Shown: positions 9,167-18,143, numbered from the stretch's first letter. The stretch: DNA of 64,000 nucleotides from Clostridium sp. M62/1 (GCF_020736365.1 NZ_CP085988.1:3781501-3845500); one strand, 5' to 3'. Notes: generated by a model from the letters alone, not told the origin. Made by a program: numbers and translations.

Positions 9167-10657
9167 CTACTCCTCCAGATACAGTCTCCCGAAGTCCTTC
9201 GCGTCATCCTCCAGGATCCTCTGAAGGAAATCACTCAGATCACTGGCGTACTGGTATCTGTCCCACAGCTCCCTGGCCGGATCGTGTTCCACCTCATCCC
9301 GGATCTCATACATCCGCCCGCCGTAATAATATACGCAGAGCTTTGCGTAAAACCGGGCCATCTCCTGAATCTCGTCTTCAGAGAGATCTAAAATCCCCTG
9401 TCTGTTCTGTTTTTCCAGATCTCTTACCGCATGACTGTAGGAGATCTCCCTCAGAAAATCTTCACTGTAGTCAAAGAAGTCAGCCAGATCTCTGTTTTTG
9501 TAGGAATTCTCCCTGGCCCACTTTTCCACATTAACCGGCTGGGTATGGTAGGTAATGGAGCCGTCCTCGTACAGCTCCACTACCCCGTATCCGCACGGCG
9601 CCATGACGAGGGAGCCAGTCACCACCTCTGTCACTCCATCCTCCTCCATATAATGCTGCAGGTGGAGATGGCCGCTCAGATGGAGCCTCACCTCATTGTC
9701 AGAGAGCATCTGCAGAAGCTCCTCATTGTGTTCAATAGTGCAGTCATCGTAAAAGGCATCGCTGACTCCGCTCTGCTCCAGCAGGTTGTGGTGGGTAACC
9801 GTTATTACCTCCGTGTCATTCTCCCACGCCTCATAGAGAATTGGCTCCATCCACCGGTAGGTTCCGCTCTGGATCATTCCCCCTGTCAGATTGGCCGGAT
9901 CATACTGGCAGGAGTCCAGCATCAGAAGCCACAGGCTGTCATCCACCTTATAGAGATAGCTCAGAGAGGAGGGATCTCTGCTGTCGGCAGCCACATAGCC
10001 AAAGTCTGCGTAGATATCCGCAAATTCCTCCGGGCTGACACTTTCTACCAGATAGGACTGTGTGCCCGAAAACCGGCGAGCGTTGGGATTATTAATATCA
10101 TGGTTTCCAGGGACGACCAGCACCGGAATGTCCTCCTCGTCCAGCTCCCTCAGAATGGACGCCAGTTCCTCATGACTGGCTCTCTCCCCGTTCAATGTCA
10201 GATCCCCGCTCAGAACCACCAGATCCGGCCTTTTTTCCTTCATATCCTCCACAAAGGCGTCCATCACCTCCCAGCCATACAGAAGAACTCGGCCATCGCT
10301 TCCGTAGGTCATCTGGACGAAGCTCTGGCAGCGTTTTCCCGCCAGCTCCTCTGCCAGATAGTGCATGTCTGTGGCAACGACTATCTCATGGAGAGGTTCA
10401 TCCTCCCGTTCTCCCTCTTCACCGTTTTCTGTTTCTGCCTCCTCCGTTTCATCCCGGCTCTCCTCTTTCGCTGTCTGGCTCTCCAGCGTCTCCTCACTGC
10501 CGTCCGTGCTCTCCTCCTCAGCCGGAACAGTACTCTCACTTCCACTCTCCGCCTCAGAAGACTGAACAGCCGCCGGCTTTGTCTGGTTCTGGCATCCGGC
10601 AGCAAACAGACAGAGCCCGGCTATTGCCGCAGCCAGCGCTGTTTTTCTTTTCCTCAT
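9167..10657 (-). CDS. Calcineurin-like metallophosphoesterase lipoprotein
   Basis: 496 residues. A lipoprotein signal peptide ends at LFAAGC (lipobox, Cys about 22), followed by a Ser/Thr/Glu-rich acidic linker of about 65 residues. The catalytic domain has ATDMHY, SGDLTLNGE, PGNHDINNPNA, THHNLL and SGHLHLQ motifs, so all metal ligands appear present. It is predicted to be lipid-anchored outside the membrane and to hydrolyse phosphomono- or diesters. It is a paralogue of the membrane-anchored copy at 1-1291. A gap of 90 bases separates it from the CDF transporter upstream. Confidence 0.92.
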   Translation of the reverse strand: MRKRKTALAAAIAGLCLFAAGCQNQTKPAAVQSSEAESGSESTVPAEEESTDGSEETLESQTAKEESRDETEEAETENGEEGEREDEPLHEIVVATDMHYLAEELAGKRCQSFVQMTYGSDGRVLLYGWEVMDAFVEDMKEKRPDLVVLSGDLTLNGERASHEELASILRELDEEDIPVLVVPGNHDINNPNARRFSGTQSYLVESVSPEEFADIYADFGYVAADSRDPSSLSYLYKVDDSLWLLMLDSCQYDPANLTGGMIQSGTYRWMEPILYEAWENDTEVITVTHHNLLEQSGVSDAFYDDCTIEHNEELLQMLSDNEVRLHLSGHLHLQHYMEEDGVTEVVTGSLVMAPCGYGVVELYEDGSITYHTQPVNVEKWARENSYKNRDLADFFDYSEDFLREISYSHAVRDLEKQNRQGILDLSEDEIQEMARFYAKLCVYYYGGRMYEIRDEVEHDPARELWDRYQYASDLSDFLQRILEDDAKDFGRLYLEE

Positions 10658-10747
10658 ATGTATATCCCTCTACTCTCTGCATCATCTCTCTGCCGTCTCA
10701 GCGAGCTGCCGGCTCATCCATAATATCCATAAAGCGGAAATTCCTGC

Positions 10748-11905
10748 CTAAACATAGGAATGATCCACATTGATCAGCGCCGCGCAGTTCTCCATGGTCC
10801 GGCTCACACTGTCCTGAATTCTGGCCTTCAGTTCCTCCTCAGGCATCTTCATCTCAAAGGGGACTACCACGTCAAACAGAATCTTTGTCACCCCTCCTCC
10901 ATGTACCAGGCGGAAATCATGGATAGTAAGCCGGCTGTCTATCTCCTTTACCAGAGCCTCCGTGGCAGCCCTCTTCTCCTTCATCTCAGGATCCTTCAGA
11001 TTCACCGGATCCATGTGGATCACCGCCTCACAGCCAAGGCACTCATGAAGCTCCATCTCCGCGCTGTCAATGGCATCGTGAAGGGCGTAAATATCGCCGC
11101 TGCCGTCCACCTCCCCGTGGAGGGAAATCATTCTGTGACCCGGACCGTAGTCGTGCACCACCAGATCGTGTATTCCGATAATCTCAGGCCTGGAAAGCAC
11201 GATTTTTTCGATCTCGTCAATAAACTCCGGCTCCGGCGCCTGGCCTAAAAGCGGGTTGAGAGTCTCCTTGGCTGCCCCATATCCGGCGCGCAGGATGAAA
11301 ACCGCCACCAGCACGCCGCACCAGCCGTCCACGTTAATGCCCGTCGTGCGCAGGACAATCATGGATAAAAACACCACGGAGGTAGCCAGGGCGTCGCTCA
11401 GGCTGTCCGTCGCCGTTGCCTTCATGGCTGCCGAATCAATTTTTTTCCCGATTCTCCTGTTATAATAGCTCATGTACAGCTTCACAGCCACCGAAACCAC
11501 AAGGATTCCCATTGCCAGAAATCCCGTGTCCACAGCCTCCGGGTGGAGAACTTTCTCTACCGAGGATCTCAGAAGTTCCACTCCCATGACAATGATTGCC
11601 AGGGATACGGCCAGGCCGGACAGGTACTCTATCCTTCCGTGGCCGAAGGGATGCTCCTCATCGGCCTGTCTTCCGGCAAACTGAAAGCCTAAAAGCGTGA
11701 TAACGGAAGAGCCGGCATCGGACAGATTGTTGAAGGCGTCCGCCATAATGGCAATGGATCCGCTGATCACTCCTGCCAGGTACTTTCCGGCAAACAGAAG
11801 GATATTCAGGGTGATTCCCAGGGTTCCGCACAATATGCCGTAGGCCCGTCTCTCCTCAGCCCCCGTTTTTTTCTTTACAAAAAGCTTTTCCAGCAGCGTT
11901 ACCAT
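10748..11905 (-). CDS. Cation diffusion facilitator (CDF) family transporter
   Basis: 385 residues with six N-terminal membrane helices and a C-terminal cytoplasmic domain. The paired metal-site helices are visible as ADAFNNLSDAGSS and ATDSLSDALAT, with HPFGHGRIEYL between. This is the pattern of Zn2+/Mn2+/Fe2+ exporters using proton antiport. The C-terminal domain is longer than the minimal family form (about 100 extra residues). The start lies six bases after the YaaA-fusion stop, and the AGGAGG that serves it is inside the end of that gene, so they form an operon. Metal specificity is not readable. Confidence 0.93.
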   Translation of the reverse strand: MVTLLEKLFVKKKTGAEERRAYGILCGTLGITLNILLFAGKYLAGVISGSIAIMADAFNNLSDAGSSVITLLGFQFAGRQADEEHPFGHGRIEYLSGLAVSLAIIVMGVELLRSSVEKVLHPEAVDTGFLAMGILVVSVAVKLYMSYYNRRIGKKIDSAAMKATATDSLSDALATSVVFLSMIVLRTTGINVDGWCGVLVAVFILRAGYGAAKETLNPLLGQAPEPEFIDEIEKIVLSRPEIIGIHDLVVHDYGPGHRMISLHGEVDGSGDIYALHDAIDSAEMELHECLGCEAVIHMDPVNLKDPEMKEKRAATEALVKEIDSRLTIHDFRLVHGGGVTKILFDVVVPFEMKMPEEELKARIQDSVSRTMENCAALINVDHSYV

Positions 11906-11911
11906 CTCTTG

Positions 11912-13000
11912 TCAGTCCTCCTTAAGAAATACATACTCGCAGTCCGTAGAGCGCTCCTCACAGAAGGAAAAGCCCATCTCGTTAAAAGCTCTCGCCTCCT
12001 CCGGCTCCGAGGCCTGAGTCCCTGCCAGGAAGCGCACCATCTCCCCCCGCGCCATCTTTGCCTCTGTAGCCTTTACCCTGACCTTTCCGTCCTTCAGTGT
12101 CCCGAACACGCAGGTGACAAACCGGTCGCCCGTCCTCAGATAAGGTTCCACCGCCCGGCTGTACTCTTTAGACGCCAGATTTAAAATCACGGCCGGCCCA
12201 TCGGCGGCCAGTTCCCGGTAAATTTTATCGCCCCAGAATCCATACAGATCCTTATGTAAATCTGTTTTCAGCTTTGCCTGCATTTCCAGGCGGTAGGGCA
12301 CAATCCCGTCATCTGCCCGCAGCACTCCGTAAAAGCCGCTTAAGATCCTGAGGTGCCTGCACACATATTCCCACTCCTCTCCAGTAAAAATCTGAGGAGC
12401 CATATGCTGGTACTGGATCCCCACATAGGCCAGCACCGCCGGCGTCAGCCCTGTTTTCAGATCCATCTGCGCATACCTCAGATAATTTTCATGGGTAATA
12501 GCGGCATTCGCCTTAAACAGTTCTCCCAGTTCCTCCTCAGAAAAGCTCTGAAGCAGCTTAAGCAGCTCTTCCGCCTCCCTGCAGAACACCGGAGTCTCTC
12601 TCCATGGCATATCGTCATTTCTTATCTGCATCTTTTTCGCAGGTGAAATAATTATTTTCATGCTCACCGGCTCTTTTCTCCTTTTCCTTCCCTTTTTCAG
12701 ACAAAAGGGGCAGGCCTGCTGCGGCTCCTGCCCTTCCCCGCCAGACTGGTTCTTCCGGCCGAATTGGTCGGCCAGCCTTTCCTTCTGGCTTTTTGTCATT
12801 CTCTTAATCGCGGCCTCCCGTTTCATGGCCTCGCTCTTTGTGGCATGCTCCTCAAAATAGGCCAGAGCCACCGGCCTTCTGGTTTTCGTATATTTCGCCC
12901 CTTTTCCGCTGTTGTGAGCCAGAATTCTCTCCTCCAGGCGGTTTGTCCACCCGCAGTAGAGAGACCCGTCCGCACAGCGCAGAAGATATGTATAATTCAC
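11912..13000 (-). CDS. GIY-YIG domain fused to peroxide stress protein YaaA
   Basis: 362 residues in one uninterrupted frame from GTG 13000 (GGAGGAG nine bases upstream). Residues 1-80 are a UPF0213/YhbQ-type GIY-YIG domain (YTYLLRCADGSLYCGWT, then HNSGKGAKYT). A basic Cys-containing linker follows. Residues 114-362 are a complete YaaA (DUF328): MKIIISPAKKM, then VYGFWGDKIY-like and NLASKEYS blocks. YaaA lowers free iron and protects DNA under peroxide stress. An internal ATG at 12661 begins YaaA exactly where free-standing homologues start and has only a weak GGTGAG before it, so separate translation from there is possible. Next gene is the CDF exporter, fitting metal/oxidative stress. Confidence 0.85.
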   Translation of the reverse strand: MNYTYLLRCADGSLYCGWTNRLEERILAHNSGKGAKYTKTRRPVALAYFEEHATKSEAMKREAAIKRMTKSQKERLADQFGRKNQSGGEGQEPQQACPFCLKKGRKRRKEPVSMKIIISPAKKMQIRNDDMPWRETPVFCREAEELLKLLQSFSEEELGELFKANAAITHENYLRYAQMDLKTGLTPAVLAYVGIQYQHMAPQIFTGEEWEYVCRHLRILSGFYGVLRADDGIVPYRLEMQAKLKTDLHKDLYGFWGDKIYRELAADGPAVILNLASKEYSRAVEPYLRTGDRFVTCVFGTLKDGKVRVKATEAKMARGEMVRFLAGTQASEPEEARAFNEMGFSFCEERSTDCEYVFLKED

Positions 13001-13224
13001 CGTCTGCCGCTCCTCCCGCCAGATTCTCGCCGCTCCTTTGTCCTGTGAAATCCGGGCTATGTAAACGGCAGCAGCACCCTGCGCAGATGTGCCGTTGCCG
13101 CCCGGAGCCTCAGAACAGACAGAGCCTAAAACCCCGTATCTATCTAAAGCATCGGCCGGATGCGGAATGCCTCCTGGCCAGCCAAAGCGCCGGAATTTCC
13201 TTCCGACTCTCCGGTTTATACTCT

Positions 13225-13252
13225 ATTATATGAATTTTCTCCTGAAATGCAA
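13225..13252 (-). promoter_or_regulatory. Sigma-A promoter of the GIY-YIG/YaaA-CDF operon
   Basis: Leftward -35 TTGCAT (13247-13252), 16-base spacer, -10 TATAAT (13225-13230). Transcription would start near 13218, giving an untranslated leader of about 215 bases that is GC-rich but shows no riboswitch I recognise. Confidence 0.65.
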
Positions 13253-13255
13253 CTT

Positions 13256-15115
13256 TCATCCAGGCATTTTTTTCCGGCTGTCAAAATACAGGAACCGGTC
13301 AATAGCGTCCAATATGTCTGCAAACTCCTCCCTGTCAGCCAGCTCAATATAGCGGTTTAACAGCTCTGTCTCCTGCTTTTTATACTTCCCGTAAAAGATG
13401 TCAAACACATTGTGTCCCCTCATATGGATCTTGAATTCCTCCATATGCCCCCTCATATCCTCCGGCGAATCGAAGTCCCTTCCCATCACCTCCACCAGTT
13501 TCTTTCCCGATGCCAGCCTGTGAAGGTATTCTCTCCATTTTTCGTACAGAATCTGATAAAACTCCTCCTCCGACTCCACGATTCCAAGCTTTTCCATGAT
13601 CTTTGGATTGAGGAAGTAATTCTCAAAGGAATAATACCTGAGAACCAGCACATTTTTCTCCGTCACCGGCGGAAGGCGGTCTGCGTCTTTCTTCCCCTGC
13701 TCGCTGTAATAGCGGCAGAGCTGCCGCTTCAGCTCCTCCCTGTCCTTTCCATCCCCGTCCCGTATCATCAGAAACTGGTCCCTGAACCTTACCTGGTTCA
13801 TATATTTCAGGTTGGCATACGTCTTGATATTGGTACAGCTGTTAGTGGTGATAATGGAAATCCTGGACAGGGTTCCGTCCTCCCGGTATACCTCAGAATA
13901 ATAATTTCTAAGAAGCAGAGGCAGTCTGCTCTTGTCCTGCTTTCCCTCCACGATAAACACGAAATCCACGTTCATGGCATCCCCTGCCCCATATCCCAGA
14001 TCGTCCAGGATCTCCCCTATGTCCACGTTCTCCCTGGCAGTGGAAAAGCACTCGCTGTCCAGAACTACCTGGCGGATCTGGCGGGAGGTAAAGTTCAGAA
14101 GAAGCTGGGGAGAATGGGTGTTAAAGATCACCTGGTTCTTCTTCGAGAGACGGTACAGGATCTCGCTGGCTGTCTTCTGAAGCCTTGGGTGCAGAAACAG
14201 CTCCGGGTACTCTGCCACAATAATGCACGGAAGCTGATGCTCCCCCTCCACATACGTTTCCAGAAGGGAGAGCATATAAATACACCTCATACCTCGGCTC
14301 ATTCTGGAGACAGGGCTTATAGTTCCCCTCTCACTGCTGTAGACCTCTGCCTTTACTGAAAACAGCTCGTCCAGATTTCCCTTCAGGCTGTAGCGGATCT
14401 CGTCATACCCCCCGTTCTTTTCGAAATTTTCATTGATGCGCCGGGCCATCTTCCCCAGGTTGAGCTGATAGAGCTTATACTCAAACAGCTTCTGAGCCTC
14501 CAGAGCATTCAGCTCCTCCGGCTTTTTCTGGTTAATCAGGCCGATGCACTGGAAACAATGGGAGCACTTTCTTCCTGCGTCAAACAGACAGGCTCCCTCC
14601 CTCATCTGGTTCATCAGAAGGCTTTCTCCAAGGAGAAACAGGTCGCTCTGGAACACATCGAGCTCTCTGTCTGTGTCAATGTAGAGCAGTCTGGGGAGCA
14701 CCTCCTCGATATAGGGGTTGTGCTTTCTCACCCCGTCTGAAAAACGCATCCTCCCTTCCCGGTTCACCATACAGGTAAAGGAGAGGGTCCCTTTCTGAAA
14801 GGAGGGCAGCTTTTTCTGAAAATCCCTCTCCCAGACCTCATACCTCCTGTAGGCGCTGACCACTGCCAGCTCGTGAAACAGTCTCAGATCCTCTTTTTCG
14901 ATCTGAAGCCTTGTCTCAATTTCAATGTTCTGTCCGCTCTCCAGAAAATCGCTCTCCTGCACCTTCCGCCCGCCCGTCATCAGTCGGACAGCATCCAGCA
15001 CAGAAGTTTTTCCCGTATTGTTCTTTCCCACCAGAATCAGGGCACTGTCAATTTCTGACAGCTCCATATCCCGGATGGATTTAAAATTTCTGATGCGGAT
15101 ATACGTAAAACGCAT
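13256..15115 (-). CDS. OLD-like ATPase-TOPRIM protein (AAA_15 plus DUF4435-like domain)
   Basis: 619 residues from ATG 15115 (AGGAGG six bases upstream). The N-terminal SMC/ABC-type ATPase has FKSIRD, Walker A GKNNTGKTS (about 30-37), a signature-like SRMSRGMR and a C-terminal NTHSP H-loop. Residues about 176-190 hold four Cys (C-x7-C-x2-C-x2-C), a possible zinc site. The Walker B segment reads VAEYPELFLHP: the usual second acidic residue is Tyr. From about 387 a TOPRIM-like part follows: FIVEGKQDK, IRDGDGKD and YSFENYFLNP, resembling DUF4435. This order equals a fusion of the PARIS proteins AriA and AriB, or an OLD nuclease. Role inferred: nucleic-acid-linked ATPase/nuclease, perhaps anti-phage; a conserved chromosomal repair protein is the alternative. 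Confidence 0.8.
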   Translation of the reverse strand: MRFTYIRIRNFKSIRDMELSEIDSALILVGKNNTGKTSVLDAVRLMTGGRKVQESDFLESGQNIEIETRLQIEKEDLRLFHELAVVSAYRRYEVWERDFQKKLPSFQKGTLSFTCMVNREGRMRFSDGVRKHNPYIEEVLPRLLYIDTDRELDVFQSDLFLLGESLLMNQMREGACLFDAGRKCSHCFQCIGLINQKKPEELNALEAQKLFEYKLYQLNLGKMARRINENFEKNGGYDEIRYSLKGNLDELFSVKAEVYSSERGTISPVSRMSRGMRCIYMLSLLETYVEGEHQLPCIIVAEYPELFLHPRLQKTASEILYRLSKKNQVIFNTHSPQLLLNFTSRQIRQVVLDSECFSTARENVDIGEILDDLGYGAGDAMNVDFVFIVEGKQDKSRLPLLLRNYYSEVYREDGTLSRISIITTNSCTNIKTYANLKYMNQVRFRDQFLMIRDGDGKDREELKRQLCRYYSEQGKKDADRLPPVTEKNVLVLRYYSFENYFLNPKIMEKLGIVESEEEFYQILYEKWREYLHRLASGKKLVEVMGRDFDSPEDMRGHMEEFKIHMRGHNVFDIFYGKYKKQETELLNRYIELADREEFADILDAIDRFLYFDSRKKMPG

Positions 15116-15269
15116 GGCGCGCCTCCTCTCTATCCGTCTTTTCACAGCAGCTCAGGGTTTTTCAGACCTGTTTCAAACGTATGGATTTATTATAGACGAT
15201 ATGCAAAGAAAGTCAAAGTCTTCGCCGGCACGGGGTGTTATTTCCTTTCAGCCAGCTTTGCCTTTAGCG

Positions 15270-16016
15270 CTACAGCCCCCTCAGCTCCCCCCGAAATCTG
15301 GCCATCCAGTCCTCTCCTGAAAACTCTTCCTGCATCTGCGAAAGCTCTTCTGCGCTGCAGGGACTCCAGTCTCCCTTCTTTAAAACATATCCTCTCGCAT
15401 TCCCTGAGTGCGCTCTCCCTGCTTCCTCCTGCTTCACTCCCCGGTTTTCCTTCTCTGCGCCGGCATATGCCAGCGCCATTCCCCCCGTCTCCATGGCTTC
15501 AGCCAGACGATTCTGCAGGGCAAGCTGACCGATCTGGCGCTCCTTCTCTCTGTCTTCCTGCATTTCATAAACTAGTCCCATTCCCCTGCTGCCCCTGAAA
15601 AAGATTCTGACCGTCCTGTCTTCCCCGGCCTTCTCCATATCCCTGCACAGCTCCAGAAGGCGGTTTCTGCCCTCTTCCCCCAGACGCTTCACAATGCTGC
15701 CATTCAGAAGGCAGTGGTACATCTGATCAATCTTCCTGACTGTATGCAGAAGCTCCATCTCCTCCCCCTTCTCTCCTGCGAACAGACTGGAAAATTCCCG
15801 AAATACCTCCCAGAAATCCATCAGCTCCCAGAACTGAGCCGTCGGCCTGACTTCTCCGTTTTCCTCATAAAAAAACAGCGCTCTCGCATCCCGTTCCCAG
15901 TCCATCTCTCTGTATCTGTTTAAAAATTCCCTGCTGCATATCCGAACTGCCTGACGAATTGATTCCATGGAAAAATCGCTTCCCACCTTATCCAAAAATT
16001 GCTCCGATAAATACAT
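15270..16016 (-). CDS. Hypothetical protein, cytoplasmic
   Basis: 248 residues, ATG 16016 with GAGGTG five bases upstream, so a genuine gene. It is mostly helical and charged, Glu/Arg-rich, with no signal peptide, membrane segment or recognised motif. Residues 185-215 form a Glu/Lys/Gly-rich linker; the end is GEDWMARFRGELRGL. It is 154 bases upstream of the ATPase-TOPRIM gene on the same strand, so it may be its partner or simply a neighbour. I do not recognise the family. Confidence 0.75.
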   Translation of the reverse strand: MYLSEQFLDKVGSDFSMESIRQAVRICSREFLNRYREMDWERDARALFFYEENGEVRPTAQFWELMDFWEVFREFSSLFAGEKGEEMELLHTVRKIDQMYHCLLNGSIVKRLGEEGRNRLLELCRDMEKAGEDRTVRIFFRGSRGMGLVYEMQEDREKERQIGQLALQNRLAEAMETGGMALAYAGAEKENRGVKQEEAGRAHSGNARGYVLKKGDWSPCSAEELSQMQEEFSGEDWMARFRGELRGL

Positions 16017-16154
16017 ATTTTCACCTCTTTTGACACAATTTTGAAATTTTATGGACTTAATTTAAGTTCTTTTTTACCATTTTACCATAAATATGACTAA
16101 AATGTATTTACTTGAAACCCGTATAGCCTTTCTTTAGTGGAGAAGAATAAAAGT
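16017..16154. promoter_or_regulatory. AT-rich divergent intergenic region with repeats upstream of the RHH gene
   Basis: This AT-rich spacer separates the divergent hypothetical gene (start 16016) and the small RHH gene (start 16155). It holds the dyad ACTTAA-T-TTAAGT (16055-16067) and two TACCAT direct repeats eight bases apart (16075-16080, 16083-16088). A leftward extended -10 like TGGTAAAAT overlaps the direct repeats. Ribbon-helix-helix proteins often bind short direct repeats, so these are candidate operators for the adjacent protein. No strong -35 was found either way. Confidence 0.4.
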
Positions 16155-16316
16155 ATGGAAAGTCAAAAACATCTGGGTCTGCGGCTTGACAAGGCAACGC
16201 ACGAAAAACTGAAGCTCCTGTCCGACTTCGAGGGACGTTCGATTAACCGAGAGGTCATCTACCTGATCCGACAGGCCATCAGGGAACATGAGTCAAAATA
16301 CGGAGAGCTGAAATAG
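16155..16316 (+). CDS. Small ribbon-helix-helix (Arc-type) DNA-binding protein
   Basis: 53 residues, below the length of most ORF searches. The sequence begins MESQKHLGLRLDKATHEKLK and continues with SINREVIYLIRQAI, the beta-strand/helix/helix layout of Arc/MetJ/CopG proteins (GLRLDK strand, KLKLLSDFEG helix, SINREVIYLIRQAI helix). GGAG lies about 11 bases before ATG 16155 and a strong terminator follows the stop. It probably is a dimeric repressor; no toxin gene is adjacent on the same strand, but the divergent 248-residue and ATPase-TOPRIM genes are candidate targets. Confidence 0.8.
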   Translation: MESQKHLGLRLDKATHEKLKLLSDFEGRSINREVIYLIRQAIREHESKYGELK

Positions 16317-16338
16317 GACGCTGCTTTATCCGCCGCAG

Positions 16339-16379
16339 AAAAACGGGAGAAACCGGCAGCTCCGGTTTCTCCCGTTTTT
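16339..16379 (+). terminator. Intrinsic terminator after the RHH gene
   Basis: A perfect 18-base inverted repeat (AAAAACGGGAGAAACCGG against its complement, 5-base loop CAGCT) ending in five T, starting 22 bases after the stop. The symmetric A/T flanks would let it also stop leftward transcription. Confidence 0.9.
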
Positions 16380-16531
16380 CCATTATTGTCCCATAATTCT
16401 CCGTTTTCCTTGCCTTTATTATTTTAAACTCTTTCTTTTCCTGCTGCCTCTCTCATACCTTCCATGCTCTTTGGGTGTCTGTCGTCGTTTCTTTTATGCC
16501 AGGGCTGAATTCCATCTGCTTTCAGCATAGT

Positions 16532-18091
16532 TTACTGGGCAATCTCTTTTACAAGTACCAGACGTTCTCCAGGCTTTACATCGTTCTGGGCCAGGCCGTT
16601 AGCCTCAGCCACATGATCCACAGTTGTGTGAAATTTCTTCGCGATTTTCCACAGCGTATCCCCAGGCTGTACAATATACCCCACGATTCCCGGCATCTCC
16701 TGCAGTTTTTTCATGTCAAGAGGCTCAACCCTCACCCCTGTAATTACCTGCTCACACACTGGCTGCAGCACCAGAAGGTCTGCTGTGATAACCGCTTTCA
16801 CCTCCACGCTCTCCGACCCCAGCATCACCGCCGTAAGCTGCTCCAGTCCCAGATTCAGCTGGTAAACACTCTCCTCATTCATTCCCTTGGCCTCCGCTAC
16901 ACAGTGGAAAGGCACCAGCTCTGTCGTGTATCCCACCGGCTCCCCATCATCGTCTGTCAGGTACAGAAGCCCCACCTCCAGAACGCCTTCCATGTGAAGG
17001 CCGTCCTCCTTCGCCTCAGCCGCATCCAGCTTCACGGTACCGGCGCTGTGGCAGATCTGGAGGATCCGCTCCGGCCTGTTGAGGGAGATCTTCTCCGCAA
17101 CCCTGCATTTGCAGGTATTCCTGGTGAGGAGACGGTCAAAGCAGGCATTTCCCGTGTCCAGAACCAGCTCACAGCCTGTAGAATACATATCACTTAAAAG
17201 CTCCACATTCTTTTCCTCATAGAGCTTCATGTCAAGCTCCAGAACGGCATCCACCGACAGTTCCCTCATCTCTCCGTCCCGGTCCGGCTTCATCTCTATT
17301 TCCTGGTGGAGCAGTCTTACAGACACAAAGGGGATCATCTGCTCTGACGCCTCCGGAAGTTCCACCTCGCCGGAAAAGGGAATACTCTCCTCCACCCACT
17401 GAACCGGAGTATTCTCCCCCTCCCCTCCATAAATCACAAAGATCATAAGCTCTCCGTCCAGATGCATACTCCCCTCACCGGAGCGGCAGGCCGTTCCCCT
17501 AAGCTTCATCTCCCGCCACAGAATCGTTTCCATGTTGGGCTTATTGGCAGAAAGAGACAGCTCCTCCCGTATCCGGTATGTATCTTTCCTCCTGACCGCG
17601 ATGGCAGCCACATCGATATTTCTCCTGCACAGCTCCACCTGCCCGTCATCTGTCTGGACATCCACAGCGGCCTCCGCATCGTAAAGGCTTTCCACCCGCA
17701 CTTCCAGCACGACTACCGCCTTGATGTTCAGCTTTCTGGAGTTAATCATCCCCGTGCTCAGATCCTCCAGGTTCCAGGAAACCTGTGTGTAATCCCTCTC
17801 CTCCAAATCCGGCACATTGACCGTCTCCTCAAACGGGATCTCCCCCTTAAGCGCCTGCAGTCCCCCCGACTCCCTCCGGTAGAGCACACAGAACATCAGC
17901 TTCCCCCTTATCAGCACCTTATCCCCCTGTATCTTTGAAGATTCTATCTGAATGTCCCCGCTTCCAAGAAGCACAGACGACACATCATCCATCGTATCAG
18001 GCACAATAAAGTCGTCATCCAGTGTAATCTGCGAAACGGCTGTCCCCTTCTGCCGGTTCATATGAATATTATTCTTAACCAATTCCATCAT
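16532..18091 (-). CDS. sipL: SipL-like spore protein: SPOCS (DUF3794) domains plus C-terminal LysM
   Basis: 519 residues from ATG 18091; GTG 18103 and ATG 18088 are alternatives, and family members usually begin near MELVKKN. The body contains repeated SPOCS/DUF3794 segments (ITLDDDFIVPD near the start, later TVNVPDLEERDYTQVSW and VELPEASEQM). The end is a LysM domain, YIVQPGDTLWKIAKKF. In Clostridioides difficile SipL uses its LysM domain to bind the spore coat ATPase SpoIVA and guide coat assembly around the forespore; the same architecture implies the same role and marks the host as a spore former. A dyad TTCACAA-CTGCT-TTGTGAA (18112-18130) sits just upstream of the ribosome binding region. 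Confidence 0.88.
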   Translation of the reverse strand: MMELVKNNIHMNRQKGTAVSQITLDDDFIVPDTMDDVSSVLLGSGDIQIESSKIQGDKVLIRGKLMFCVLYRRESGGLQALKGEIPFEETVNVPDLEERDYTQVSWNLEDLSTGMINSRKLNIKAVVVLEVRVESLYDAEAAVDVQTDDGQVELCRRNIDVAAIAVRRKDTYRIREELSLSANKPNMETILWREMKLRGTACRSGEGSMHLDGELMIFVIYGGEGENTPVQWVEESIPFSGEVELPEASEQMIPFVSVRLLHQEIEMKPDRDGEMRELSVDAVLELDMKLYEEKNVELLSDMYSTGCELVLDTGNACFDRLLTRNTCKCRVAEKISLNRPERILQICHSAGTVKLDAAEAKEDGLHMEGVLEVGLLYLTDDDGEPVGYTTELVPFHCVAEAKGMNEESVYQLNLGLEQLTAVMLGSESVEVKAVITADLLVLQPVCEQVITGVRVEPLDMKKLQEMPGIVGYIVQPGDTLWKIAKKFHTTVDHVAEANGLAQNDVKPGERLVLVKEIAQ

Positions 18092-18143
18092 CTCTGCCAC
18101 CACGCCTTTCCTTCACAACTGCTTTGTGAAAGTCTATGCACAG

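Noticed and set aside
16155..16316. Toxin-antitoxin pair
   Set aside because: The RHH protein could be an antitoxin, but no small toxin ORF lies next to it on the same strand before the terminator.
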